Positions 12,246 through 23,598 of a stretch of DNA of 64,000 bases are shown piece after piece. Each line of letters begins with the position of its first letter. Within the stretch, counting starts at the first letter, position 1. Origin of the DNA: Oscheius onirici. Taxonomy: Eukaryota > Nematoda > Chromadorea > Rhabditida > Rhabditidae. Below the pieces are notes generated by a model that was not told the origin of the DNA, ran no database searches, and saw only the letters and a program-made list of their open reading frames with translations. The position numbers were made by a program, and so were the translations under genes. The DNA is taken from positions 8,432,001-8,496,000 of the forward strand of contig OW051472.1 of NCBI GenBank assembly GCA_932521025.1, in the 5' to 3' direction.

Positions 12246-13380
12246 TTACTTGTTGTTGCAAGAAGAATTAGTTTTGTGGCAACGAGAGTTGCAAAGTAAG
12301 TTGCGGGCTTTACAAGAACATCGGTTAGAGTCACATTTGCCATTGCAGTTGCAATGTTTGTGCCCTTGGCCTCCAGTGACCGAATCCAAGGAAATTGCGG
12401 TTCGAAAGGAAGACAGATCGACGTCGGGGATTCCGGATTGAAGTACAAAGCATTCTTCTAGTGGTTCCACTTGGTTTCTTGCGAAATAATGTGGAAGACG
12501 TCCGTTCGGTGTTCCAAGTCTAAAACTCTGTTGGAGAAACAAAAAACTTGACTAACTAGTAGAATCCGTCCCGCTCTTGAAGCACAACAACCACCAGACT
12601 TCTTGTTCCAGCTTTTGGACGATCCACTTCCGGAGTCGCTACCAAAACCGATTTTCCTACTTCGATTGCTCCGTATATAAAGGAATAACAGTTCAGAAAA
12701 AAGTGTAGCGTACCTTCTCTTTGAAGCTTGAAGCATTTTATCTGCTTGACGTCGAAGTGCCAGACCGAATTGTTCTCCCTGATGATTGATCAGCGCAGTT
12801 TTGTCCTCCCATGCCGTTTCGTCATCTTCGACATATTCCTCCTTAGGCCCATGAAACAGTTCTTCATTGTCCTCAATGTGCTCTTCTTCGTCGACCGCGA
12901 TTTCTGGCACTATTTGAAGCGAGTTCTGGTCCGCATCGTTATGATTGGCATCGAAACCTGGAGCGATGAAAAAATTATCAATTTCAAAAATAACTAACCA
13001 AACAAAGCCTTGAACAGCGAATCTTCTCCCTTTAATTTCGACCACGTAAGGCCCCGTTCGCAACATCCGCCAGTCATGTGAGTCACATAAAGGATTTCGA
13101 AGATCCTTGATTGACATACGAGATTTTTTTCATCGTGAAGGAGCTCTTCTTTGCCATTCACGTTTCCGATTGCGAACCTAAACAATAAAAAGGGAATGAC
13201 TAGAAAAATAGTCTACCTACTTCCGTAGTTTCGTTTAATAGCGCCGTCTGTGAATTTTTCTCCGTTGTTCCATCCTTTGACGGCCTCTAGAATCTCATTG
13301 TAGTTGTCATCGGTCTTAACTTGCGAAGATTTCTTTTGAGCGACGTATTCTTGCAATTTCACGTGCTCTGTGCTGATCCC
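12246..13380 (-). pseudogene. Integrase relic of a KRBA2/Ginger-like DNA transposon, catalytic core missing
   Basis: The C-terminal exon (about 12524-12246) encodes YRLGTPNGRLPHYFARNQVE and ends in a Cys-rich tail with CNCNGKCDSNRCSCKA then LLCNSRCHKTNSSCNN, a pattern I know from the end of KRBA2/SCAND3-type integrases. Upstream, IEVGKSVLVATPEVDRPKAG (12667-12608) is the usual preceding block, but it is out of frame with KMLQASKRR just before it. The 5' part (13380-12990) reads NEILEAVKGWNNGEKFTDGA and FAIGNVNGKEELLHDE, like the N-terminus of the same proteins. It then jumps to KGEDSLFKALFG, skipping the DDE core. No start codon lies in frame. Frame breaks plus the deletion indicate a dead element; family assignment is from memory of motifs. 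Confidence 0.65.
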
Positions 13381-14131
13381 TCACGTCATCAAAACCCTCT
13401 TCTGACATCTGGCCGTTTGTAACAGTTTGCGATAAAAAAAACATAAAATATAAGAAAACTTGAAGAAATAGTGGAAAAACTAGAATAAAGCAACAACTAG
13501 AGCCTTTCTCCTCGTTTTAGATCTCAAAGGTTTAGAATATGTGTGCTTTTGTCGAAATGAACAAAAATAAACATAAAAATAAGGGAAAATAATAATAAAA
13601 ACGGAAGAAAAATGAAATAGAAAACAAATTAGTTTTTAACAAGTCGCGACAGGAAAAGCAATTGCGCCAAGGGTTCCTATGAGTTTGATAGTTTCTTTGG
13701 AGGGACAGGGAGAGTGACTGGAGAAGGAGTGACAAGGGAAGAAGGGAAAGTACAGTAGGACTGAGACTCACTAAAGCTAGGAACGGGCCGGGCGATCCGT
13801 TCAGGTCCTACATTTTGAAATTAGGCTTGGGAGGGAGTGGGTTCATATATAATTTCGGTAGTTTCTTTGGAGCGTCAGGGAGAGTAACTAGAGGAGAGTA
13901 ACAAAGGAGGAATGAAATGAAAACCACGACTAGGACTCCGTGACAAAGCGAAATCATGAATTTCTACTTTAGCCCTGGTAGGGCGTTTTCAACCTTGTTG
14001 TTTTTTATTGTTCTATTTGACTTCAAAAAGTTTATTAATTAAATTTCTGCAGAAGTATTGGAATGTTCGTAATCTATGGCAGAATGACTCTCATTTGCAA
14101 CCGGTGACTTCTTCTTCTCCCGTCCCAACGA
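13381..14131. other. Intergenic with an imperfect duplication
   Basis: The segment at about 13686-13770 (GTTTCTTTGGAGGGACAGGG) recurs at about 13858-13945 with changes, so this stretch carries a diverged tandem duplication. No gene seen. Confidence 0.45.
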
Positions 14132-14547
14132 ATGTCTTCTCGCGAATCGACCGAGACTCTTGTCTATTCGTCTGCCAATGTTCCTTCCAATATCAAATCT
14201 GAACTTTTTTTGTGTTACAGAATCCTTTCTTCCTACTTGCTAGAGAACATTCTATCATGTTCGGGAGAGGCGAGTGGCGCACAGACGGGACTCGTCTTGA
14301 CGTGATTTCTTCGTCCGCGGATCGGTTTGCGGAGCATCTGGGCCTGAACGACAATGGAGAAAATCGTAAAAGTTTATTTATATTCTATATGCATAATATA
14401 TCTGTATTTGTCTATAACCGGGTTGAACCAAAGTCCTTGAAAATAACAAGAAAGACGAATTGGCGAGAAGGGTCTCTCGACTGGGGGGACCAACTCTTTG
14501 GGCTCTTTTTATTTGTTTCGCGTATTGCACGATTCGATGATGACTAA
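14132..14547 (+). CDS. Tentative small protein
   Basis: Exon 14132-14179 (MSSRESTETLVYSSAN) joins in phase 0 across a 41-nt intron with a TTACAG acceptor to 14221-14547, which reads NPFFLLAREHSIMFGRGEWR and continues open for 108 codons. A donor-like GTAAAAG at 14367 may instead end the exon early. No domain recognised. It is convergent with the diacylglycerol kinase gene. Support is only the open frame and splice signals. Confidence 0.3.
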
Positions 14548-14731
14548 AAATGAAAGAGAGAGAAAAAATGTTAGCCAAAAGAGAGAAATGAGATCGGGGG
14601 CGGATTTCTTACTTAGTAAGTACAAAAGAACAGAGACACTGTTGGCTATAATTGCAATAAGCTACACCGGAGTTGTATGTACATGACGGACGACGATTTG
14701 GCGCGTGAATAAGTGAAGACATGCACTCTCT

Positions 14732-17700
14732 TCAGAGGAAGGCATCGGCCTCCTCGTCACTGTCTCCGAGTGTCTCGGGAGTCGTTTTTCCTTGGGAAGT
14801 CTCAGCGAGAGAGGGAACGCCAAGAGGACCGGCATAGTCGTGTTGGCGGGAAGTCGATTGGGAGGCTACTCCACCACGTCGCGTCTTCTTGGCTTTCTTC
14901 AGCATCTGTGCCTGAACAGCCCGGGTTAGCACATGAAGCAAAGCGGCGCATTTGTTCTCTCTTGAGTTTGTTAATGAGAAGCAAAACAAGAACAACAGAG
15001 CATTCCCACGGGACCCGAAGCGCGCAAAACTCAAGATTTCTTCTCTTTAATTTTTTGAAAAAAATACCTACTTTTAACGCAGACTTCATGATGATGATTG
15101 TTCCTGCTGGCTGAATGTGAGGCTCTCCATCCACTTGGACTGGCCATTCCTCGTGAGTCGTAATTCGAATCTAAAGTTCCATTGAATGGTAGAGACTGTA
15201 AAAGTACGTGTTCTCCTTGTGCTATCCGAATACCAGCAGCCAGTTTGGATTGGATGAGACCGAGTCGCGAGACATCAGATATTCCGACAACTTCCAGAAG
15301 ACCATCGTAGTGAGTCGGTTTTGAGAAGACGCCGTCCTCTCGAGCTGTTCCCCACGGATTCGACCCAGAACCGTAGCTAAGAAGATTCAGGACGATGATT
15401 CCCTCAATGTTCGGAAGATCTATTTTCACTTGATCCACCTAGAATGATATTTTTTTGCTTAATCTCTTTTTTCTACCTCAAGTTCTATGCGTTTCCAGAG
15501 ATCTTTGCATGTTCTCTCAAAGAACATTTTTTGGAGGCCAATCTTGGCATATTGAGTCTTGTTGAAGAGACGAGACTGGAACTTTTCGGGATTGGCATCG
15601 CGTTTGTTGTGGAATTTGAGGCAGACATCCGCATCGATTCCAATTCCAAAATAATTGTTCATGATGATGATCGACGTCTGGTCTTCGGGATTGTTCATAG
15701 TCTGGTCGCTTTCGGCCGTCGAAGAGCATGCCACCTGATTGGGCGGCTGACTGCGTTCCTCTTCGTGAAAAACGACAGCCCATCGGTCTAGCCGAACCTC
15801 GTCCGCCTCGATGACATCTTTCAAAATGTCAAGAGGGTTCTCCTCTCCCGTGTATCCTCCTCCCCAGCGCAACACTCTTGCCAAATCGTTTCCCGTTCCT
15901 AGAGGCACAATTCCACATGGCGGAGAGAAGCAAGCAGCATCCTGAATATACTTTTTGTTTTTGATAAATCAAAAAACCTACTTGTTTGGCAATATCAAGG
16001 CACTGTAAAACCCATCCAATAGTTCCGTCTCCTCCACAGGCGAGAATTTTGTACTTTGGTATGTTTCGAAAGACGTAAAGACCGACGAGAGGACCGCCTT
16101 TGAGGACATCGAAGACTTGAAAGGGGTTGAGCAATTTGCGAAAAGATTGGATCAGTTCAGTTCCTTGACAGCCACCGGACTTCACATTAACCAGAACGAG
16201 CAGCGGCTCCGAATCCGGCGCCAACATCTGCGGCTGGACGTTGGGCAGACAGAGAACAATCAGTTTCTTGTCCTCGTACGTAGCCTTTTGAAGCTGTTGA
16301 ACTGCTGCTGTGGCTGCTTTAGGAGTGTTGAAGGTGATGATCATCGATCCATATTCGAAATAGATCGGACCGATAGCTGTGAAAGGCTTCTCCTTGGCTC
16401 CCAACAGCTTCAGAAGAATTCTTTCGTACTGTCTTTGAGCTAAAGACGGAGGAAGATTTCCGACAAAGACTGTATGATCGTGGGGATCTTCTCTCTCCTG
16501 GATGTAAAATCTCTGAAAATTTAATTCTCATCTTGATCCCTCTGTATCTGAACTAGCGAAAGATGAAAACTTACTGTGACGTGGAAGCGACGGACCGACT
16601 CCTGAAATTGGCCATTTATGTCAATTTTCCAATTAAATGAGGCAATCTTCACGTCATTTTTTTCCCGTGATAATTACTCTATTCATTAACCCTGACTCAA
16701 ACGGTCTTCCGGACAGAAAAGTTGTTATGAAGAGAGACTAACCTTTCGAAGATTCCGCAAAAGTTGAAGCATACACTCTTGGGGATTGGCTGTCCGATCG
16801 GCTACTCCTCTGTCCAAAGCTACCTAAAAGAACAGTTTTATCAGAAACTATAAGTGTACCTGTTGAAGATTATACTTGTTCCAAGTAGTCCCGTCCATCC
16901 CGAATTCGACTAGAGCCCTGCCAATGACGTCGCTGACGGTCGTGTTGCTGGTCACTTCCATTGAGCAGTAGGTGACAGAAGCCATCCGCAACCAGCCGCC
17001 ATATACCCGAATCGTTTCTCTGTCTTTTGTGGCGTCCTCCTTGTATCGGAGAAAGATTTGTGCCCGTCTGCCTTCCGGCCTTTTTACATTTCTTAAAGGA
17101 ACAGGATCTTCCAGATTCTCCTCGTCGCCATCTACACAATGAAAGTATATAATAATAAGTATAGAAGACTAACCATCACTAGTGATCTGCGTCACATAGA
17201 AATTGTCCGAATTATCGTTGATATGAAAGCGTCGAAGAGCCGACTCCAAAATCTGCTGAACTGTGGCAGTTTTTGGGACTGACGTCGTCCTAGAGATTTG
17301 GCTCTTAAGAGCACTGTTCCCGTCAAATATCCTAAGAAATTCCACATCGTCTCTATCTTTCGTCTCCTCTCCTCCACAACTGACATCATCAGGCTGGATT
17401 TTCAACGGAGACGAGACTGAAACTGACCAATAAAATAGTCTTTAGACTGAGGAGGAGGAAACATGCAGGGAAAGTGTGCCAGGAAAAGAATTGTCTAATA
17501 GGAGGGAAAGGGGTGCGGGCTAAAGGATAGTGCAAGAGTCTGACCCTTACGGGTTGTTGTCGAAGATTCCGAAGTGATATTCAGTAGCTGTTCCATTGGA
17601 AGTTCCGTCCTTGGAATCGTCAACGCAAATGGAGGAAGGATAATTTTTCGCAGTTGTCCGAAATCACATTCTTGAGACATCTGACGAAAACAGACAGCGT

Positions 17701-18874
17701 GAGCCTATACTCTTTCTTTTTGATTAAAGAAAAAATACTTACCGTATTTCCACACCATTCACAGCGCATTCCGACAAGACATTCAGCCGAATAGCAGCTC
17801 TTTTTACAGACGCAGCATTTGCTATCTTTCGGCAAATTTCCTTCCCTCATGTGGTGATATTGAACAACCGTGTTCTGAAAAAGAGCTCTCTCCTCTTGAG
17901 CTGTAACCCAATCCCCTCCAGCAAAAAAAATTTTTCTTTTTAGGCATGCGTGTATGTGTGCATTCGTGTCTATTTATCGGCTTTCGCGTACTGCTGCTGC
18001 TGCCAGTCGGCTGTCGTGTCCTGCACAACTCCTATCGATTCCCCTAATGAGGCAAATGACGTCATTCGTTGGCGCCATTATCAGCAGCGGCTTCTCCCAT
18101 CAAAAAATCGCACTTACTCTGTCGAGATTCGGGACAAATGCCGCGGCTTCTTTACAATCCGAGACGGCCAGTTCGACACAGTCTACGTGTACGTAGTAAT
18201 CACAGACTGGAATTTTTTTTCTTGAAAAAGACAAACAAAACGGACCTTCGCATTCGTAGGAAGGAGTGTCGTCAGTCTTTTTGCGACAAACACAACAGAA
18301 TCGTCGTTTGATGAATCCCGCTTGACTCCACGTATGGGCAACAGGATTTTTTATGAGCTGCAGAGCCACACCGCTACAGTACGACACTACCGTCCGAAGG
18401 CACTTTTCGTGGCACACAAAGTTACAAACTGAAATTTTGTTTTTTATAAGAGAAAAACAGTGGAAACGAACCTTCGCATGCATATCCCTGAGTTAGCATG
18501 CCCCATATTTTGTCACAGCACTGAAAATGAGCCTTTTTAAGAAGTTTAAAAAGAAATACATGGTGGCAGTACGTCGGTTTCCCGAACGTCTTTTTCTGGA
18601 AGTAGTGGCCGTGGTCGCGTCCGACAGACTGTAGAAGTGTGGCATCCACGTTGTGGCCTTCCGCCGTCATCTGCAAAGATCTTCTAGGTTACGGTACATA
18701 AACGAATTATATTTTCGGTACCTCTATGAGAGTGTAAGAAGGGGAAGAGCTCTGAGAGACAGATTGCTGTTCAGAGCAACAATTTAAGTACTGGTCCATT
18801 GGATAACCTGATAAGGTAAAACCATATCCCGCCCAATCTATTCCCTCTGGATCGCATAATTGGATGATTAGCAT
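14732..18874 (-). CDS. dgk-1: Diacylglycerol kinase, theta type
   Basis: Phosphorylates diacylglycerol to phosphatidic acid; in C. elegans DGK-1 opposes Gq/UNC-13 signalling at synapses. Sixteen exons: 18874-18722, 18670-18560, 18520-18472, 18428-18246, 18206-18118, 17874-17743, 17680-17551, 17416-17174, 17131-16860, 16823-16743, 16601-16575, 16512-15982, 15941-15477, 15438-15208, 15170-15072, 14911-14732; all phases close, 991 residues. In order: C1 domain with HDHGHYF..CHHCCDKIWG at about 70-120 (translated RDHGHYFQKKTFGKPTYC), a second C1 at about 138-190, a third Cys-rich C1 at about 200-245, Ras-association region at about 320-455, catalytic domain with VNVKSGG and GGDGTIGW at about 575-690, and accessory domain (NNYFGIGIDADVC) to about 905. 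The three C1 domains plus RA place it in the theta class. A 64-codon open stretch at 19452-19261 may be an extra 5' exon. Confidence 0.95.
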
Positions 18875-19260
18875 CTTCAAAAAGACAAGTTTTGTTTAGG
18901 CTAATTAGAAAGTGTTTACCATTCGCTCAAGACTTCTTGCCTGATCGGCACTACGTCCCCTTTTCCGAAAAAGAGTTCGAAGACGACGATCGGAATGGAG
19001 AAGAGGCGAAGAGGCGATCATCTCAACCAACTTTGATCGTCCCTTCTCCTCCTTCTTTGAGACCCACCATTTTCTCAATCACGGGAACGGTTTTTCATAG
19101 CTACAAATGGACCCCCTTGAGTCCGGTCAGCAATTTATGCTCTTTTACTCAGACTGACTGACTAAAGAGATGGCAGGGAGAGGGAGGATGGAAATTGAAT
19201 TTTGATCAACAGCGTCCCAACAATCAATACAAAGCTCCCACAATAAACAGTACTCACCTC

Positions 19261-19452
19261 GAGAGCGGCTAGCTTGGCGGCCTCGTCATCATAGACACAT
19301 GATGCTCTAAAACGGACTAATTTGTGAACAAAGTGGGTCAAAGAGCAAAGGCGAAGACATCTTTCGATTTGCAAGAAACCAGATTGCGAGCAGGCCCCGG
19401 CCGGCTTCGGGAATCCGCAGCGGGGGCGGAGAATGGTGCAAATGAGAGCCAT
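19261..19452 (-). other. Possible alternative 5' exon of the diacylglycerol kinase gene
   Basis: An ATG at 19452 opens MALICTILRPRCGF and stays open through AAKLAALE to a consensus GTGAGT donor at 19260. Splicing in phase 0 to the TTTTTGAAG at 18875 would place it directly before the start methionine of the kinase model. It would add 64 residues. No domain visible; support is the open frame and donor only. Confidence 0.35.
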
Positions 19453-21956
19453 ACTCCTTATTTGGGCTCTATTAAGACAAAAAAGTGGGATTACTAGAAG
19501 AATGCCCCAATGACCGGCAAAAACTACCTCTCTCGGTGAATCGAAGAGAAATATTAGTAATTCGTTTACCTATGCTAATTGAGTTAGGTACGTGTTTCTT
19601 TATTTATTAGAAAAGTAATAGAGAACTGGGCAAAATGAGAAGACTGAAAAAGGAGAAGAGAGTTAGGAAAAAGCAGATCAATAGGAGAGCCAAGAATACT
19701 CGGAGATCCCTCGCCCAAATGAGCCTAATCTCACGCCACCTTCTCATCCAAAGATAGAAACACATCCTTAGAAAGGCAATCCCCCTTGGAAGGGAGAGCG
19801 TGATAGTCGACCATAGTCATGAAGGGGACTAAAGTGGAATATACAATTGACTCTCAAGCCTGACTGGATGCATCTACTCAAGAGAAAATCGGACCAGTCG
19901 GCAAGAATAAAGCAACTATCGGAAGCTGTGGAATGCGTCAACGGGGGCGGCGGCGTGGAGGCGGCCTGTAGCTTGGAGCGCGGGGAGCCCACATCGATCT
20001 GGGCTCCGCAGTCCTTGCAAGTAAGGCTAGATCACACAACCCATTCTCATACTCTCTTTCCTCTGAACTTTCAACAAGACTTTCAAGGGTTCGACCAGCT
20101 GACCAGCTCTGAGTGACAGAGACCACCTGTTGGGAGAGAGAGAGAGGGGGAAAGAAAAAGAAGAGGAAGGGGAGTGATTTTCGGGGTGGGAGAAGTGACG
20201 TCATTTCAGGGGACCTCCATGCGCTACTAAGCAGGGTTTCATTCATGCGCGGGGCCTCGTAGCTCACTCACTCGTCCCTCGTCTCTCTCTCTATTCCTCT
20301 CTAAAAACACCATCTCTAGTAACCGGCCATGCGTCTGGTGGCTCCCCCGGCTACAAATTGATTGCCTCCACCACGTAATCCGCAACGACAACTGCAAAGT
20401 AATACAGAAGAGTTGATCTGACAGATCTGGGTTCTATCGGGAGAGCAAATAAAAATCAATGATGAAAATGATGGGCGAACCACACGATAAACAAGAAACA
20501 CTGAAAGAGAGGTGGTGCTTGTGAAGGGTCGATCAAAGAGTGAAGAGACACTCTCAAGGTTACAGACTTCCACATTGAAATTCGGAAAAACTCACACGTT
20601 CATGGGAATCGGGCTGTCGGAAGGAGAGGAATCACTATCTTGGCTTCAGGCTTAGTTCAATCGCAGTTCTTTGATTCACATTTATTCATTTCTATGAGTT
20701 CCAGCGGGACGCAGACTCCCGGGAGGGGACTGGCCATCCGACCGTAAAAGACGTTCGACATCTGAATGGAAGACCATCCCCAATTACAGTCTAATCCGTA
20801 AGTCACACTCCTGTTTCTCCCCCTCGGGCCTTTCTTCCAGTTAATCTCAAGAAGAGGGTCAAGACAAATAATTCGTTGCCAGTTCTTTTCACACTATGCA
20901 ATCAACCTCCTACTTCAACCTTGAGCCTTTTTTGCCAATTTCCCGTCGCCAGGTCACAATTCCTTTAATCAACACACTTTCCCAGCCTGTCCTCCTTTTA
21001 AAAGAGATCAGCCAGCTTATCGTCTGGTCTCCATTTTTGCGCCGAATGGCGTCCATCTCCTGCTTCTCTCTTGAGCCTTTTCCAAACAATAAACAATGTC
21101 TTTTGGTGTATGAGTTGAGTCCAATTGTTGAAAGGAGGAGAGGGGTCGCCGCCGGTGGCAAGAGAGACCAGCCAGAGCCGGGCTGTCATCGTCTTTTGTT
21201 GGTCAAGGCACTCTAATCCAGTGACCGGCACTCCTGATCCCAGGCGTGCATTTCTCGCTTTCGATTGCCCTTTTTTCGAGTACTCCCGTGAACTTTTTCT
21301 TCATCTTCTTCTAGCTATGAGACGGAACTGACCTCGCAAGGAATAGAGGACGCTCTCTAATGGAACATGAACTGTCTCTCCCTCTCTCGAGTTCAGAGGT
21401 CAGCTCGACCTACAAACACGTGTAATTATTATAGTCTCTGTTCGTCGGCCTCTAAACGACGAGTTTAAACAGAAATTGACCCCCTCTTCTTCAAACAGCC
21501 GCTTTCCGGGTCTGCTTGCCCGCACTGTCCAGGTTGCCATCGCGAACTCTAATTGACAGTGACGGCCCCTTTCACACCTCTGTCACATTTTTGTTAGAAT
21601 ATCTCACATTCTGAGCTCTTCATCTTCTTGTCAGTAAAAGATTGAAAACCCTCGAAACTTTGGAGAATGTTTTCTGACACTTTCTGACCCAAAAGTGAAA
21701 GCATGCATTTACGACTTGTATAATTAGCATATCCAGTGATAGCGGGCCGACTGATACCAATTGGGGGCTGCTGTGTCTCTTGTGAGTCAAGTGTCCCTCC
21801 GCTCTTACGCACACTTTCTTTGCACAACACACTACTAATCTTCTCCTTTTCCTGACCATGATGATAATCAACGGACGAGTTAAGTGCCTCCCGAACTGGT
21901 CCTTTTATCCTATCCGTATTTTAAAAGGCGTTATCACCTCCTTTTCAGAATAAGCA
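19453..21956. other. Long intergenic region, no gene seen
   Basis: About 2.5 kb between the divergent kinase and zinc-ribbon genes. It contains purine- and pyrimidine-rich tracts (for example GAGAGAGAGAG near 20140 and its complement near 20283) and short open frames without splice support. No RNA gene recognised. Confidence 0.4.
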
Positions 21957-23491
21957 ATGGATCGCAACTGGATCCTGTTGGATGCCGTCTCCTCCTCACA
22001 GACAAATGCCCCTATTAGAGTTGGCGGAAGGAAGTAAGTTCGACTTTTTTTTCAAGCCAAACACATATTTTTCAGCTTCCCAGCCACACATTCGAGGGAT
22101 GAACAGAGTTTTATGACAATGAACAGACTGAACGAGAGAATTCAAAGACGTCTGACTGAGCAGGTATGTTATCATAATTGTCGTCGGGCCATTGAACTAG
22201 TTCCTACTCCCTTATTAGACTCTGGGTTTTGCAGACAGAAGGTACCCGAGTGGTCGATGAGAGTTTTCGTTTCATTCATCAGGACCAAGACGAGCCGACT
22301 GACCGACTTGACCAGCTGATAGCTCAAAGAGACTCGAGAGGAGAAGTCGAGGCCATTTTTGAGAGAAGAAGAGAACCTGGTTTGTTTTATATTTTTAAGT
22401 TTCAGAAAACTTTCAGGACCTGCAAGACGAATAGAACCGCGGATGTGGCCAGCGATAGAGGAACTTCCAGAGCCGCCGGACGACCAGGAGACGGAGGAAC
22501 CCGTCTACAAAAATTCACCTGGTAGATCCTTTTTCCTCTTTTTTTGTCAACTTCTTGTAGCTTTATATCTGGAACCTTCGATCAGATTTGACGATGCGCG
22601 GTACAGACGAAGGGAATCGGTAGATTCGCAGGCGACTAGAGTTGTTCGACCGAGTGACTATCACAACAACTACTATTACGGAAGGAGTGTCGTTCCGGTT
22701 CAAGAGGAAAGAAGAGCTCCGATGACTCTGAGACGAACTCCTCTCTTTTATGATAAATGTGATCTATGCGCTTACAAAATAATGAAAGTAGGAGACTTTT
22801 GTCCGGTAGGATCTAGTTTTTTGAGACAGTCAAAAATATTTTAGGCTTGTGGTCGAACAGCCAGTCCACCAAGACGTAGTCAAGATACTCGGCCATATAC
22901 AGAAATGTTGTTGAGTCCTCCGCGACTTCTTTATGAACCTTGGGCAAATCGTCCTTATGCAGGCTACAACATCAGCAAGTTTTTTGTATTTTTTTCTTAC
23001 AAAAACAAGGTTCAGATCGTTCTAGACAAGCCCACTACAATCAGAACCGTCCTCGGGGAGTTTGGACAGAAAGAAGGAGGACACAGCGGCCGGTCTACAG
23101 ATACGGTGAGTATTCTTTTCACTCTTAAAGCGGGTAATTGCGGAAATTGGCGGGCCGATTCTACCGTACTTTTGCGCGGCTTTTCAAAACATTTTTATTC
23201 CAAAATAGCGAAAACGTCGGTTTTGCCTGAAATTTTTGCACTTCCCGCAAATTTTATGAGTTCGCTGCGCGCCAGCTTGCTCGCACGGGCGCAGCAGTAA
23301 CCCACTCGCTTTAAAAAAAAGCTTCGTTTTAAGGCTCGTCATTGCCAGAAGCTTTGTACGATTACGAGGTTTGGGCCAAGAAGAAAGACAGTCGTCTGAT
23401 GAGGAGAAAAGCTGCTGCTATTGCTCTTGCCCTGCTAGCTCTTGCCTTGATCATCTCGGCCGGCGTCGTTTTAGCAGCCGTCAAAAACTGA
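21957..23491 (+). CDS. Tail-anchored zinc-ribbon membrane protein, unknown function
   Basis: Exons 21957-22033, 22076-22163, 22235-22379, 22417-22521, 22561-22805, 22845-22978, 23026-23105 and 23334-23491; phases close to give 343 residues. A CTTTTCAG 9 nt before the ATG is a good SL acceptor. The protein starts MDRNWILLDAVSSS and is rich in Arg, Glu and Tyr. It carries one CDLC..CPAC pair spaced by 12 residues, like a zinc ribbon, at about 205-225, split by an intron. It ends in a single hydrophobic helix (AIALALLALALIISAGVV) with only AAVKN after it, preceded by the basic KKKDSRLMRRK. That makes it a tail-anchored (cytosolic N-terminus) protein by inference. I recognise no family. It is convergent with gob-1, 107 bp apart. 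Confidence 0.75.
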
Positions 23492-23598
23492 TACGGGTTG
23501 AGAAAAGAGAACAAAGATTATTTATGGACACGTGAGGTGAATACTCGACTACGCGAATCACAAGGAGAAATTTCAAAACCCGAGAGAGAAGCGTCTGT

